The notes beneath the pieces were generated by a model that was given only the letters and a program-made list of their open reading frames with translations, had not been told where the DNA came from and did not search any database. A stretch of DNA of 64,000 bases from Zonotrichia leucophrys gambelii (lineage: Eukaryota; Chordata; Aves; Passeriformes; Passerellidae), in the NCBI RefSeq assembly GCF_028769735.1, contig NC_088172.1, forward strand, positions 70,952,631 to 71,016,630, in the 5' to 3' direction. Below are positions 13,887 to 26,600 of the stretch, piece after piece. A program made the translations under genes and the position numbers. The stretch's first letter is position 1; each line of letters opens with the position of its first letter.

Positions 13887-13891
13887 CATCC

Positions 13892-16800
13892 AAAAGATTT
13901 GTGGATCCATCATTGTTCTCGTTCTTGTTGTTGGTTTTCACTGCTTTAGAACAGACTACAGCATTAAAAACAAAGGTCTTCATTCCCCATATCCATTACT
14001 TGGTTCTCATGAGAAGAAACCTGTGTCTGCCTGTTATAATAAACTGATGTACCAGATTATGGTGAAGTTAATTGGAACTGACAGTATAGCAGGAGCAACG
14101 GCAGCTTAAATTGCAAGAAATTTGTTTGTTTATAGATGGGATTTTGCAACAAACAAAGCATTTTATAAATCAAAGAGATCTCTCACCAAACTTACCTTCC
14201 TGAGGAGTAAAACAACATTTAATACCTAGAAAACATAATTGTTCTGAGAAAGCCATTTATCTAATTTTTTTTAAAATAGCTGATAGATGAGCATTTTGTT
14301 TACTTGAGCCAATGCAGCATTGACACTCTTTAATTCAGCCCCACAGAACCATAATATGAGAGGTGAATGCCAGTTTCCTCACTTCCCTTCTGCTTTCAGT
14401 AAATTTCAGGACTTTTCTGGTTTCAGGAAAAACCTGGGCTATCAAATCAGGAGTCAAATGCACTTTGTAAATTCTATTATGTATTTTAAAATATCACAAA
14501 ACTCAAATAATTATTTTGGCTCAAGTCCAACTCATGTTTTTTCATTCTTAGGTTGACAGTTTTGCTTTTGTTTATCAACCCTGACAAGATAAATCCATCA
14601 GGATGGGATCCATGCTGTCCTCTCTACATATGTTCCAGTCTTGATCTCTAATTTGAAACTTGATCATAGAAATGGTATAGCAATTATCATCTTTTGGTCA
14701 CTGTCATTGGGCAAACATTCTTCTTAGTAAGGCATTTGGGCATGAACAGGTGTGGATATACACTTAGAAAGCACTACTAGGAATTTTCATATCAGTTTTT
14801 TTGCTATTCCCAGAAAATGCATATTTTTTCTTTTTGATGGATGGACTATGAGTACAGGCTTCACACACAACTGTGTTTTAGTCTTCTCTAAATCTACTGG
14901 TATTGGTTAATTAATATTTTAAATTATTTTAATAACAAAACATCTCAAAATGTGTACAGCAAAAAGCAATAGTTTTCTACCTGATGGATTAAGAAATAAA
15001 GAGCTATATTAATGCAACATTAATGCAGAATGCTACAGCATTCTCTTTTCAGTGTAATAGACTACAGATCAGTAATTTGCAGCCTGACCATGAGAAAGTT
15101 ATCATCTCTTGCCTGCTGCTTAGATGAAGTTATTTGCTTTCACTGCTGCTAGAGACAGGCTGCACCAGAGCATTCCCCTTCTGATGGTCAGCTTGGCTGG
15201 ATCTTCTCCTGCCATGGCACTTGCTCCTGGGCATTAAATTGCAGCAATATAATATCTCAGTTTTAATTTTGTCGTGATAAATTCCTTCAGTTTTCTCTTG
15301 CATCAGGCATTCCCATTCTCTGGCCATCTTTGTGGTCCTTCCCTACCTGTCTCAGATGGAATCCATTTTTCCTGAACACACAGACAGCACCAGTGTAGCT
15401 GAGGTTTTACTCATCTGTGACATTAGCAACAACACAGTTGCTGCTGGAAACTCCCTCAGTTTTTCTCTGCAGGCAATCATGAGAAATTCCTGACATCACA
15501 TTCAGCATAATGCAGGGTAGCTGGCAGGACCCAGCCTAAAGTGTATGTATTTTACAGGTACAGTGTCATCCCCACAGAGAATCACTACAAGGAGCCCACC
15601 TAGTCATTTTTAATGAATTTTCATTTGATAGATAAGACCTGTAATTAAGGACTGGATAAGCACTGTGCCAACAGGCTCTGTAGCTGCCAGGCCAGATAGG
15701 TTGGGATAAGGAATGGGCTGTGCCTCTGAAAATCAACAGCAAGTTTTCCTCAGAAGCTCATTCTCAGGCTCACCTCAGGTTAGCACATTACATTTTGATA
15801 GCTGTGGTGTTTTGTGCTTTTTAAAAAATCTCCATTGGAGGGAGCCTGTTAAAACCTGCCAGCAGCTCTTTCCCTTCAGCAGCCTCTGCGCCTGGGATGC
15901 TCTCAACTGGCAGCTCTGTGACTTCAGAACGTTTGCAACTTGTCCTGCTTTGTGGTAAACCTGCCAGGAAAGGGATGCTTCCAAAATACTTTAAAATATC
16001 TTCTAAAATTTTAAATACTTGCATAAAAAGCAAGGTTTTGTACAAAAAGAGCCTGCCAGTAGTGAGGTTTTATGGTCTTCAGGAACAAGGCTCGCTGTTG
16101 TGGAGTATCCCCAGATGTGGCTTGTGGCCCATCTGTGCCATGGAGTGCTGGCTGCAGCCTCCACCTCCTGCAAAATGTCCCTCTTTCCAGGACTCTCTCT
16201 GTTAGAATTACTACATTTTTTGGCACTCATTTCCGCTGAAACGGACAGGATGGCTCTCACAAGCCGGGAGGTGGCAGCCCAGACAAGGGAGGGCGGAGAC
16301 ATCTTGTGCCCACACGGCCTCATCACTCCGGGATGTCTGGCTGCAGCCAAATGTTGCCACATGCCAACGCTGTTGGGAGTCTCTTATCTGCATTCACTCA
16401 GGGCCTGCTCTCTCTTCCTTGAAACAGTGAGGTTTGAAATTAAACATCATGTTCTCTATAAATAATCTTAATTGGCAGCAAGCTCATTGAATGTGGTCTT
16501 TTGCATACAAATTAAAACCTGCTGTAGTGAATTCGAGGCTGTCCTGAAACAGGTTCACTGTTGCAAGTGGACTTCACATGAATGAGTTTAAAACTGATCT
16601 ATCAGAGCACAGCCTTTCTTCAGGGCAAACCCCTCTCAGGCCCTCTCTGAGGGTAGCTGAGTTCCACAGCCCACAATCAATCCATATTCTCTGTCCTACA
16701 GAGTATTTGGCTGGAGCTGTAATAAGAATTATTTAATTGAGCCTGCAGGAAGAAACTCTGAAGAGCATGTCCTTTCATTAGTTGCCTCGAGGGTTTGTCC

Positions 16801-19800
16801 ATGCTCTTGCCTCTCACTGTAAATACATAATGTCTGTTGGCTGTGGAAGCCCAATTATGTACCTTACTGTAAGCACTTACCTTTGAGTGGTGTTTCATCC
16901 CATTCACTTCAGTGAGATCACTTCTGCATGTCCATCCAGATGGACAGAAATACTTGCAATAGTCTAATCCATACTTGGCTTTCTCTTTGGCCATTTTTCC
17001 CGTGTTATTGTTAGTGAACTGTACAGCAAAATAACCACCACATTTTCAACCACAGCAGAAATGCAATCACCTTAATAAAATTAGTGCAGTAGGTGCTGGA
17101 ATAGATGTTTTAAAAGTGGGATATCTGCTTATGGAGTTGAAGGGGCCTGGGGGATTTGAGCAATTAAGAAAGATAATGAAAGCTAGAGTTCAATTTATTT
17201 TACAAATGTTTGACTCTTTTAAAAAAACCTTTACTCATTTTTTTTTAATGTAACAGAGAAATAGCAATTTATCATTTGAATCTGTAGAAATGTGGGTTAA
17301 TGCTAGAAGCAGTTGGCAACCCTTGAAGTTTCTCCATATGAGTCTTCAACTTAAATCTGGAAAGAGATAATGTTGCACAAGACAATGAGGACCTTGCACA
17401 GCCCTCATAAATTCCTTTTGTCACCATTCCTCTTTTACCTCAATACCAAACCTGTTTGTGTGTCACAGAGACTGCTCCAGCCTGGGCAGAATGAGCACCC
17501 ACATGCACTTTTTGAGTCTCTTATTTTGGTTAATTTTAAATATCTACTAAAAGTAGATGTCATCTAAATGTAAATGGAGCATACAAGCTAAAAGAGTGAA
17601 TCTAATTGGCTTCTTTTCTACAGGGCTTTTTTTGACCTGCTATCTCTCTTCTTGGCTAATTCCTTTGTAAATACAGAGCAGGAAAAAAACTATCAGCATC
17701 TACTGATAAGCATGAAGCACCTTTCCAGATTAGAAAGCAATGAGTTATTGCAGTACAAGCTTAGTCAGATATGGAGAAAAAAGTAAATATTAGGGAAAAG
17801 AGGGGATTTAATTTAAAAATATCTCTCTATATATATTGATTTCCAAAACAAAACCTTAAAGAGATCCAGTGGAAAGCAATGTGAAAGAAATGGCAAGAAA
17901 TGTTATTAATGAGATTGTATCTGTTGAAATTGGCTAAGTACTTACACAGGTTGCTGAAAGAAATTCGATGCTTGATTCTTTCAGGCTATATGGATGTTGC
18001 CCGAGGTGGTATTGTACCTGCCTACAGGACATGATCTTCAACTTCACATCTTAAAAAAAATATTTAAAATTTATATTAATCATCTCATTTACAAGCTACT
18101 GGTACTATACATGTTGCTGCAGATTAAATTACTTATTGGCTGAGTTTCAAATAGTAGAAAACAAGGCTCTGCTCCCACATCTTCCCTTTCTATCACACTG
18201 ATTAGATTGTGATTTGCATTCTTTTTATCCCATCTGGAGCCTGCAGCAGAAGGGATTGTTTGGCTCTGGAAGATTAAAATTGGTCTGATGACAATCTGAT
18301 GGAAGTTTATCTTGTTTTCATGCTGGCATCTTAGAATGCACTAGGTTTCCATTAGGCCACATCACTGGGTTGGTCAGCTAGCCAGAAATGATCGCTCATG
18401 GCCACACTTTGTTCTGGTGCTGAAGGGCACAGGCTTGCTGGGAGGGGGAAGTCCTTTGCATTTCCTACGGTACCAAAGGGTAAGACCATTTGACCACTGA
18501 GTAGTAGATTAAGTGTTTCTACTTCAAGCCTGGCTTTGCTGTCTCCTTCCTTTGATGACGTCCTAAGGGAGGAAAGAACCTTCTGGACTTGAGAAACTAG
18601 AGAGGTGTGTCCGGGAGCGAGGCGGGTTCTCCATCACTTCATGCATGGTGTGCAGTTCTGTGTTTGCAAAGAAAAATGTTCCCAGGGCAGAGGGGCTGGT
18701 ATGTGAGCAGGGTCCCTTCTCACCCATGTGGCAAAGCTTACTGTGGCCAAATTGTTTTGAGCATCTTCTCTACTCTCCTGTTGCTTACTGACAAATCTAG
18801 ACTACCACCTGCTGAAGGAATTGTTTCTGCATATTGTGATGACTTTCACTGTCTGATTATGGGCAGGACTCTGGGCCCAGGGGGTCAGACTCTCTGCCTG
18901 CTAGATCGTCTAGGAATTTCCTCATCCCTCCTTGAATCATTCATTTCTCATACATCTGGGTTTGAGACAGCTGTACAAGATATATGAAATAGTGCAGATG
19001 TACATGTGTATCTACAGGATAGACATAAACTTCTAGGTGGCACCTGGGAGAAAAGAGATCCAGGACATGGTTAAGATGCCTCTAAACACCCATGTTTAAG
19101 CTACTGCAGTGAAATCTAGGCTACATCTACCCCACAAAAGCACCCTATAATAGAGTAATTAATCTATGAAGAACACAGGAGGGCTAATACTTACCCATAA
19201 ATGCTGCTTTTGTTTATCTTGCAGAGAATAAATCAGGTTTCTGACAGCAGTTGTTGTTTTTCCTGCTGATCTTGCTTTACATTTTTTTACATATGTGTAA
19301 GTCTTTGTATCACTAAGCACATATCTGCAGCTTGAGGTCAGTTCTTTGTGGGGCTAGAAGCAGGCAGTGTTTTGTGCTCTCAGATGGAGATGGCAGCGTG
19401 CAAGGCTATGCCAGGATCCTAGGAGCAAAGCTGCCTTTATTGCATCTCCAGGACCTTCCAGGAAACAGAGAGAAAGGGCATCTTACAGATCAGTTGCTTC
19501 CCAAATAATCAGAATGAGCACACTGATTATTAACAACCTATCATTCAACTGTTGATGAAAGCACTAAATTGTATTCCTTAACTTGGTTCTGCAGGACAGT
19601 TATCATGATGATGTGAATCATCAGTCTGAGATGTAATAAACCAAAAGTTAGTATTGCAATCTTAGATGCCTAAAACATTACTCTTTGCTTTTACCGCAAG
19701 TCTTATGCAGAGGTTTCCTGTGAAGATTTTTTAAGAGAGGAGACTGAGACCTTATCTTATTTAACCCATTTGGGTTAAATGTTCTCTCTTTCTAGATGTC

Positions 19801-22189
19801 TGTACTGCAGTCAGTTCCAAAAGTTAACATCCCATATCACAAATTATAGGAAAGCTGACATCTTCCAAGGACATGCACAGCCAAAGCTTTGTGTTTCATG
19901 AATGGTTTTTGTGTGCTACTTCAGGATCATAAAACATACATCAATCTTCAGTCTCCTATGCAAATACTTTTTTATATATATCTTTGCATAATATTTTGAA
20001 AAGTATTGCCTATTATTTGCATTTATTTCTCATTGCCCAGAACTGGTTATTTAACCTCTCTTCCTCACCTCACTTTTTCTGTGGTCCAACAATGCATTTT
20101 ACTGTTCTAAATTGCATCAGGCTTGCATGTGGAAAGCATAGTGTTTAACCCACCCCAGAAACATTTTTCTCTGAGACAGGAAGATGATTTTACTGTGGTT
20201 GAAATTCCATTTTCAAATGTGAGTCACTTTATTTTATGAAACAATGAAAGGAAACCACACTGACTCCATATGAGCACACAAGTTGTAAAAATGAAAACTC
20301 TCAGGAAAACACAAATGAATATCACTAAGAATGTGATGATTGTTGAGTTTAAGCTCATGTTTTATAGGACTTGTTAGGGAGTATAAGAAGAGTAAAGGGA
20401 GAAACCTAGAAGTCAGCCTGCCTGAGAGAGCAGATCATTAATGCACCACTCTGTGTGGAGTGGTTCTGAGAAGTACCAACAGAAAAGATATTGTTGGTGT
20501 TTACTGCAAACTGTAAATAGTCAGGGCAGAATAAAAATAGCATGATAGATAGACATAAAGAATGAAAGGAGATTAATTGTTATCAAACCCACAGATCCCA
20601 TTACATCCAAACTCAAGGTCCTTCCTGGTTATGGAATATGACCTGAGTGATGCTTCCTAGCAGATTTTCCCAGGTTTTACTCATTTTGGTTTGAATCTTG
20701 GGAAGGCATAGCAACCTGTTTAGGCAGTAGATAGCTGAAAAAGGCTGGAATGGAGGCTTTTCCCCTCCTTTCTCAAGACATGTGTTTGCTCATAACTGTT
20801 TTCTATTTGCTTTGAAAAGGAAGTTGTTGTGCACATTAGGTGAGCCAACACACAGTGCTGGAGAAGGAAGGTTAATAAAGGAGGAATAACGCTTATGTTC
20901 TCTTTACAGTAGATGAAAATGAAAGCAGTTAGAATACAAAATGTGATCAGAATATAACTTTGTAATTAAAACTGTGAAATCAGTCTCTCCTTTCCTACTC
21001 TGTCCTTCCTAACCTTCATCATTGCCCTGCTCACTTTGGGATTTTCAGATGATAATAATCTTTGAGGATTTACTCCTCATTTGGACTGCTCCCATTCAGG
21101 CATTTTTCTGTAATCTCTTCTCTATTTCACTGCTACTTCAGCATTCCCACCAAAACTTATTCTGGATGTTGACTACTCCAGTCCTGAAATACTGAAATAT
21201 CTTCTGCTCAGCCTCCATTTTTCACTTTCTTCCCCAAATCGTATTTGTCCACTTGTCCCACCTTGAGCCGACATCCCACCAACCATGCACACATCTTTTG
21301 ACTCTCTCCTCAGGCTGCTCTTGCTTTTTCCATCCTATTCTAAAGTTTTGGTTTTACCTTTTATGGTCCTGCAGGCAAACATCCTGTAGCATTTCTTCTT
21401 ACTTCTTCATCTGTTATCAGTGTTTCACCAGTTCTGTTTTTCCACCCATGTCCTTCAGGCAAAACTCAGAAAAGACTTCAGCAGCAGCCAAAGAAAGATC
21501 TGAATAAGGACTGTGGGTATTACCCTCTTGTACCTTAAGCAGTGGAATGGTTCAGTCCAATAAATTGGGAATACAGACGTGGGAGTTATTAGAAAAGAAA
21601 ATAGCATTACAACATTCCCTTTAAAAGGGTACTCATTAGTGCAATGAAGACCTAACATGTGGGCAAGTGCTGATGAACCTGTTTTATCCCTTTTGAGTGC
21701 GTAAAACTGTAAGAAATTGTAATAAATACACATTTACTCATTCAGGCCTAGCAGACTTGAAAAATTGCAAATCTCATTTCCATGTAACGTCATGCACACT
21801 GTGTTTTATGTGAAGCAACAGACTATGCTATACCTCCTGTGTTAATTGAAGGTACAAAACCAGAGCACTGATAAGGATTCCCATGAGCCTCCAACTCTGC
21901 TAGTCACTATTACTTTTCAGGCATAATCTCTGTTACACATTCCATCACTAATATAGTAAAAAAAAAAAAAAGCATTTATTCTTGGAAAATGCCCATCAAT
22001 GTTGCAAATGACTGTGATCAATAGCTTGGTTATCTTAATTGCAGCCTGTTAAAAATAATGAGATTTGCATGGTAGAACCCAAAGAATTACACGGATAAAG
22101 GAAAAAATTCTCAACGTAAAGGTTAATATAAACATATACTGGCTGGGAGTCCAAAGAACACATAAATTGGTTGCTCATTACTGCAGACT
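13892..22189. other. gene-less intergenic sequence
   Basis: No CR1 similarity was recognised immediately after the LTR target duplication. The segment at 16020-16465 is GC-richer, with overlapping frames of 148 codons (plus) and 119 codons (minus), followed by an AT-rich, unique-looking stretch at 16440-16515. None shows a known domain. Otherwise I see nothing. Confidence 0.6.
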
Positions 22190-22800
22190 GACCCATGGGT
22201 AGGAATGTCACCCAGCTCAGAGGCTTTCCCAGGAAGTTTGGCTGCAAAAGTTACAAAAGATAAGGACATGCTTGTGGAATCCGCTAAACTAATGAGAGCT
22301 GAAAGTTGTTTGAAATATCCCGATGACCTCACAGATGGGATGCTTATTAAGGTATCTGCATCAGTCTCTTTTTTGTCTAACAGATTGTTGTAAAGCTTTG
22401 CTGAGGCGTAGCCAACAGTCCGTGAAGGTGTCTCCATGCTTTCTCACATAGTAAGGGCTGGGGATTTTTTTAGGTTAGGTTTTTTTTTTTTCCTGAATGA
22501 ATTCAAAACGAAAACCAAGATGCAAATACAATTTTTGTTGGTGTGTAAATTTGTGGCATAGCACATGCAAGGCAGTCAGTTGTGATTACTTCATCGACAC
22601 GGGGTCTGCCCGCTACCTACGTGCCTATCTGCTCGAGTGCGCTGGTCAGGAGCCAACTGCAAATTTAGGTCTTGGAAGTCTGAAGAAAAGCGCTTTATGT
22701 GCAAGGGTCCCATGAAGGCTTCATAATGCAATTAAGCCCCATTTTAACAAAAGGCTTGCCATTTTGCTGAGGCATGACATGAGTAATTAAAATATCATTT
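22190..22800. promoter_or_regulatory. candidate conserved non-coding / enhancer-like block
   Basis: This repeat-free stretch retains six CpGs within 48 bases (22594-22641), unusual in the CpG-depleted surroundings, followed by AT-rich sequence with TGCAATTAAG and GAGTAATTAAA homeodomain-like cores. No convincing protein frame or splice signal was found. The character resembles deeply conserved non-coding elements of gene deserts, but conservation itself could not be tested. Confidence 0.3.
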
Positions 22801-23614
22801 TAAAAAAGACAAATGAGTGTTCTTCTCTACTCTCTGATATTGTTTGAGATAGATGGGGAGAAAAGATTATGATTTTTGTTTGTTCCAGGGTCCTTTGAGT
22901 GGAAATCACGGGCAATGCAGTAAGCCTGCAGCAAAACATACCTATGCAAGCCCCTAAGGGGATCCTAGAAATGAAACAGTAACAAAACCTATGTCCTTCC
23001 CTTCTGCAAAGAAATAAGTTTTAAAGCGCTTTTTTTTTAGTTTGTTGTAGATGACTGTGTAAGTATACAAGTGTTTTAGTAAAATCTAGGCATGAAGGAA
23101 AAGGAAATGCACAGTACAAATTGGTATGTAGATTTTGCTTGTAGTGAAATGGTGCTGGAATGGCATGAGGCTACGGTGGGCCAACCAAAAGAGTGAGAAA
23201 TGATCCTAGGTTAAAAGCGGGGAGCTGTAGCTCTGATGATTCCTAAAGATGAGAAAAGAAACATAAATTCAACAGGAGAAATATTATGCAAGGTGTGTTG
23301 AAGGGCGCATATTTCAGTAGCTCTTTGACTGTTTTTTGCTAAATCACCATGAAATGTAACCGTTGCAATGCTTTTGGCCAAATTATTATGGATATCTCCT
23401 GTGAGGCAGAGGCGTGGTGGATATTGCACTCAGCTGATTTCCCTAGATTGGGATGGAGTTCACTGATGCTATGAAATCCATTGTTTTAGAATATATTGTC
23501 ATGTTCAGGAATTCAGTAATAGCCCATGTGTTGCCAAATCCTACTGCAATGTTTGGCAACCTTATGCTCATATTTAAAAGGCTAATTTTATATTCTCAGA
23601 TAGAAAAGATAGAT

Positions 23615-23664
23615 GGAGAGAGAGAGTGTGTGTGTGAGAGGGAGACAAAGAGATAGAGAGATGG
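23615..23664 (+). repeat. short GA/GT simple repeat
   Basis: GAGAGAGAG, GTGTGTGTG and GAGAGGGAGA units run together over about 50 bases. It is ordinary microsatellite-like sequence. Confidence 0.7.
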
Positions 23665-26600
23665 AAAATCTTGTTAGGAAAATAACAAATGAAAACAAAT
23701 TGGAGACCCACTGAACACAGAACCAAGTAGATCTTTTTGGTGCCACACAAGTCAATAAATCTCTTCAGTAAGTGTCCTTTGACCGTCTGACAATTTCCTT
23801 GGATCACTCTCAGAAAGGAGCACAGCAGCAAGTCACAGACACAAACCCACCATTTTGCTAAATTACTCCAGTGTCTTGCTTGGCCTTTCCCTATGGATTT
23901 GTTCCTTTGCTGTTCCACAAAAACCTCCATGGTTCCAGCTGTAGTGGGCAGGAGTCCTCCCAGGAGATACATGAGTGACCCTAGTCCTCTCCCCACACCT
24001 TCTTCCTGCTGCAGGCTCTGCTCTGAATTAAAACAGCAAAGAAACTCAGGATTGATGATTAAAGCAAAAGTCAGGGAAGATTGCTGTTGTGGCTGTGCTT
24101 GCTCTGAGCTGTGGGGCATGTGTGAATGAGTTGATGGGCATCAGGCCCCAGGGAGTTCCTTTTCCTACAAATACCTTCAGCAGTGTGGAAACCATCACAA
24201 AGTCTTATCCTGGCTGAGCTGGTGCTTTTGGGGCAGTCTGTCAGACACTGAGGGTGCATGAGTTAATGGGAGGAGGTGGACCCAGCATTCTCCACAGCAT
24301 TTTTCTCCTTCCCACTCTTCCAGCCAACCTGGTAGCCATTTTGATGTAGTAGTGATGCTTCCATCCAAACATGGTGAGAACCTTAGGTTAAATCTTGATT
24401 TTTCACACCCTGAGGCAGTAAAATCCAATAGGTCTTTACAGACACTGAGAAGTATGTTCACTTTGTAGACTTTTTTATTCCTGCAAAAAAAAAAGCTATT
24501 AAAACATGTGCATGCATCGAGGTATTGCTATGACATTTCTGTTATGCTAAAAAATAGGACTTAAAAGTATTCCAAAACTGGTATTCTGTTGGTTTGTAAC
24601 TTCCATAATTATTAGAAAAAGGACAAGGTTTTGGGTCTTCTGAGAAATTACTGAAGACAGCGGGGGAAGTGCAGAAATACTCACACTTGAAAGTTGTCAT
24701 TTTAAGCACCACACTAATTCTGCTGTAGGACACAAGACACTGTGTGTGTGTGTCAGGGGAGTAGTTGCCCCAAGGATTGGAGTCCAGAAGAGATTGTAAT
24801 TCAGTTTTTATAACCCTGTGCTGGATTTGAACTTCTGAACTCAGTATTATCCTATGTTTGTCCTCCTGCTAATGTGCCCATGAGCAGCTGTGATACCATT
24901 ACATTTCCATTTTCCCCAGTGTGCTGTCATGCTGTTCCGTATGGAAATGAAATGGAAAATGATTTATTGTGTAGGATCAGGTTTTTGTGCTCCATAGTGT
25001 ATGAATGTAAATCTAGGGTGATTTCCCATGCTCCTGGAACTAGGTTTTGCTTGAAAAAAATGTCGAGAATCAACAAATGGGAAAACCACTCCAGAACACC
25101 AGAAAAATAGGAGCATTTCTCTCTGCCATCCTTTGTTGGTCCAACAGGGCTTTGCTGATGTTGCTAATGACTGTGAAATGTCTTACACATAAATTCTCAA
25201 AACCCCTTCTCCTAATTACATTTCAAAATTCTATGGAGCTGAACATACAATTGATGTTATAATAACAGTCATATGATACATCTGAATTCTTGGTGTGAAG
25301 CTATTGCAAGTCCAAGATAACTGCTACAAAGAGCTATTTTACAGAATGAAAATTCCTGAGAAACAGGAAATGATGATAAAACATTACTTTATCAGTATTA
25401 CAGCAGAAATCCAGACAGTAGAGAAGATATCCAAGCACTGAAATAAATGGGCTAGTCTGGTGTTAATTGAGGCACCGATGAAATATACATCATTTAAATT
25501 ATTAAATGTATGGTAATTGATGTTGTTCTAAGCTCATATTTTATACTGTTACTCTCAGGGGATGAATTTCTGCCAATCTTATCCACAGACCCAAGCAAGT
25601 CTCTCTCCCACTGGGAGAGTTTAATTTCATGATATGTGATACTTTTTGTCTGCAATAACATCAGAGTTGTTTGTCTTCTTATTTTAGATTGTAAACTTTC
25701 AGGATATGTAGCTGTATCTCATGTATAGCCCATATCATTCCAGGGCTTGTGTCTCCACTGGGGCTTTCCAAACCTATTGCAGCACAAATCATAGTAAATA
25801 AATATTATTTCTTTCTCAGAAGAAAAGAAGTATCAACAGCTGGATTTTCACTTTGTCTCACTCATCGAATGAGAACATAGTCCATTCTTGACACAAGAAA
25901 GTTACTGAGAGGTGAGTGATGAAAAGAATTTATCCTCAGTAGAGGATCACAGAAGATATGGCCAAAGTACTAAGACTTGGATAGATTTTGTCTGTGATGT
26001 TGGCAGACACTATGCTCTTACAGCCAAAAAGATATCCAAGGGCTCATGTGGGCCTGATGAGGAAGAGGTCAAGTATATGGCATTTCTGGAAAGTTTCAAA
26101 AGCTTGGGAATCCATTGACTCCTACAAATCCTGACCACTGATTTTTGCTTCAACTGTTTATATTTCCAGTAAAAGCAGGAAAGGATGATAAGAGCTTTCT
26201 AAAATGTTAAACTTTCCTTTCTGTTAATAAATACTAAGAAATGGGACAAGTGAAGGATAGTAATTTATTTGTGATTTTTCCAGCCAGTGCTATTTGTAAG
26301 TGTCCATCTGGGCTGATCAGGGGACCTGGGAAAGAAGACAAAGACAGCCTTTGCTGACACCTACATTTTTCCACTTGGAACAAGAATGTAGGTTGATGGG
26401 TGAAACAGGATCCTGCAAAAAGATGGAATGGCTTAAGTGGCAGCAGTCAGTCTCCAGTCTGGCAGACAGCAGTGGCATCTTGCATCGTGGCAGTGCACAC
26501 TTGATACTGTGCTCCAAATTACTAATTTTGAGGATAACAGCCTCCTCCATGGTGTTGCAACCTGCAGCACAAGGGTGATGAGCAAGCCTTCAGACTGAAT

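Noticed and set aside
23574..24119. Minus-strand 181-codon frame
   Set aside because: Part is translated GA/GT simple repeat (SLSPSHTHTLSL); no recognised domain.
25912..26118. Plus-strand 68-codon frame with protein-like content
   Set aside because: Short, no acceptor or donor of quality, family not recognised.
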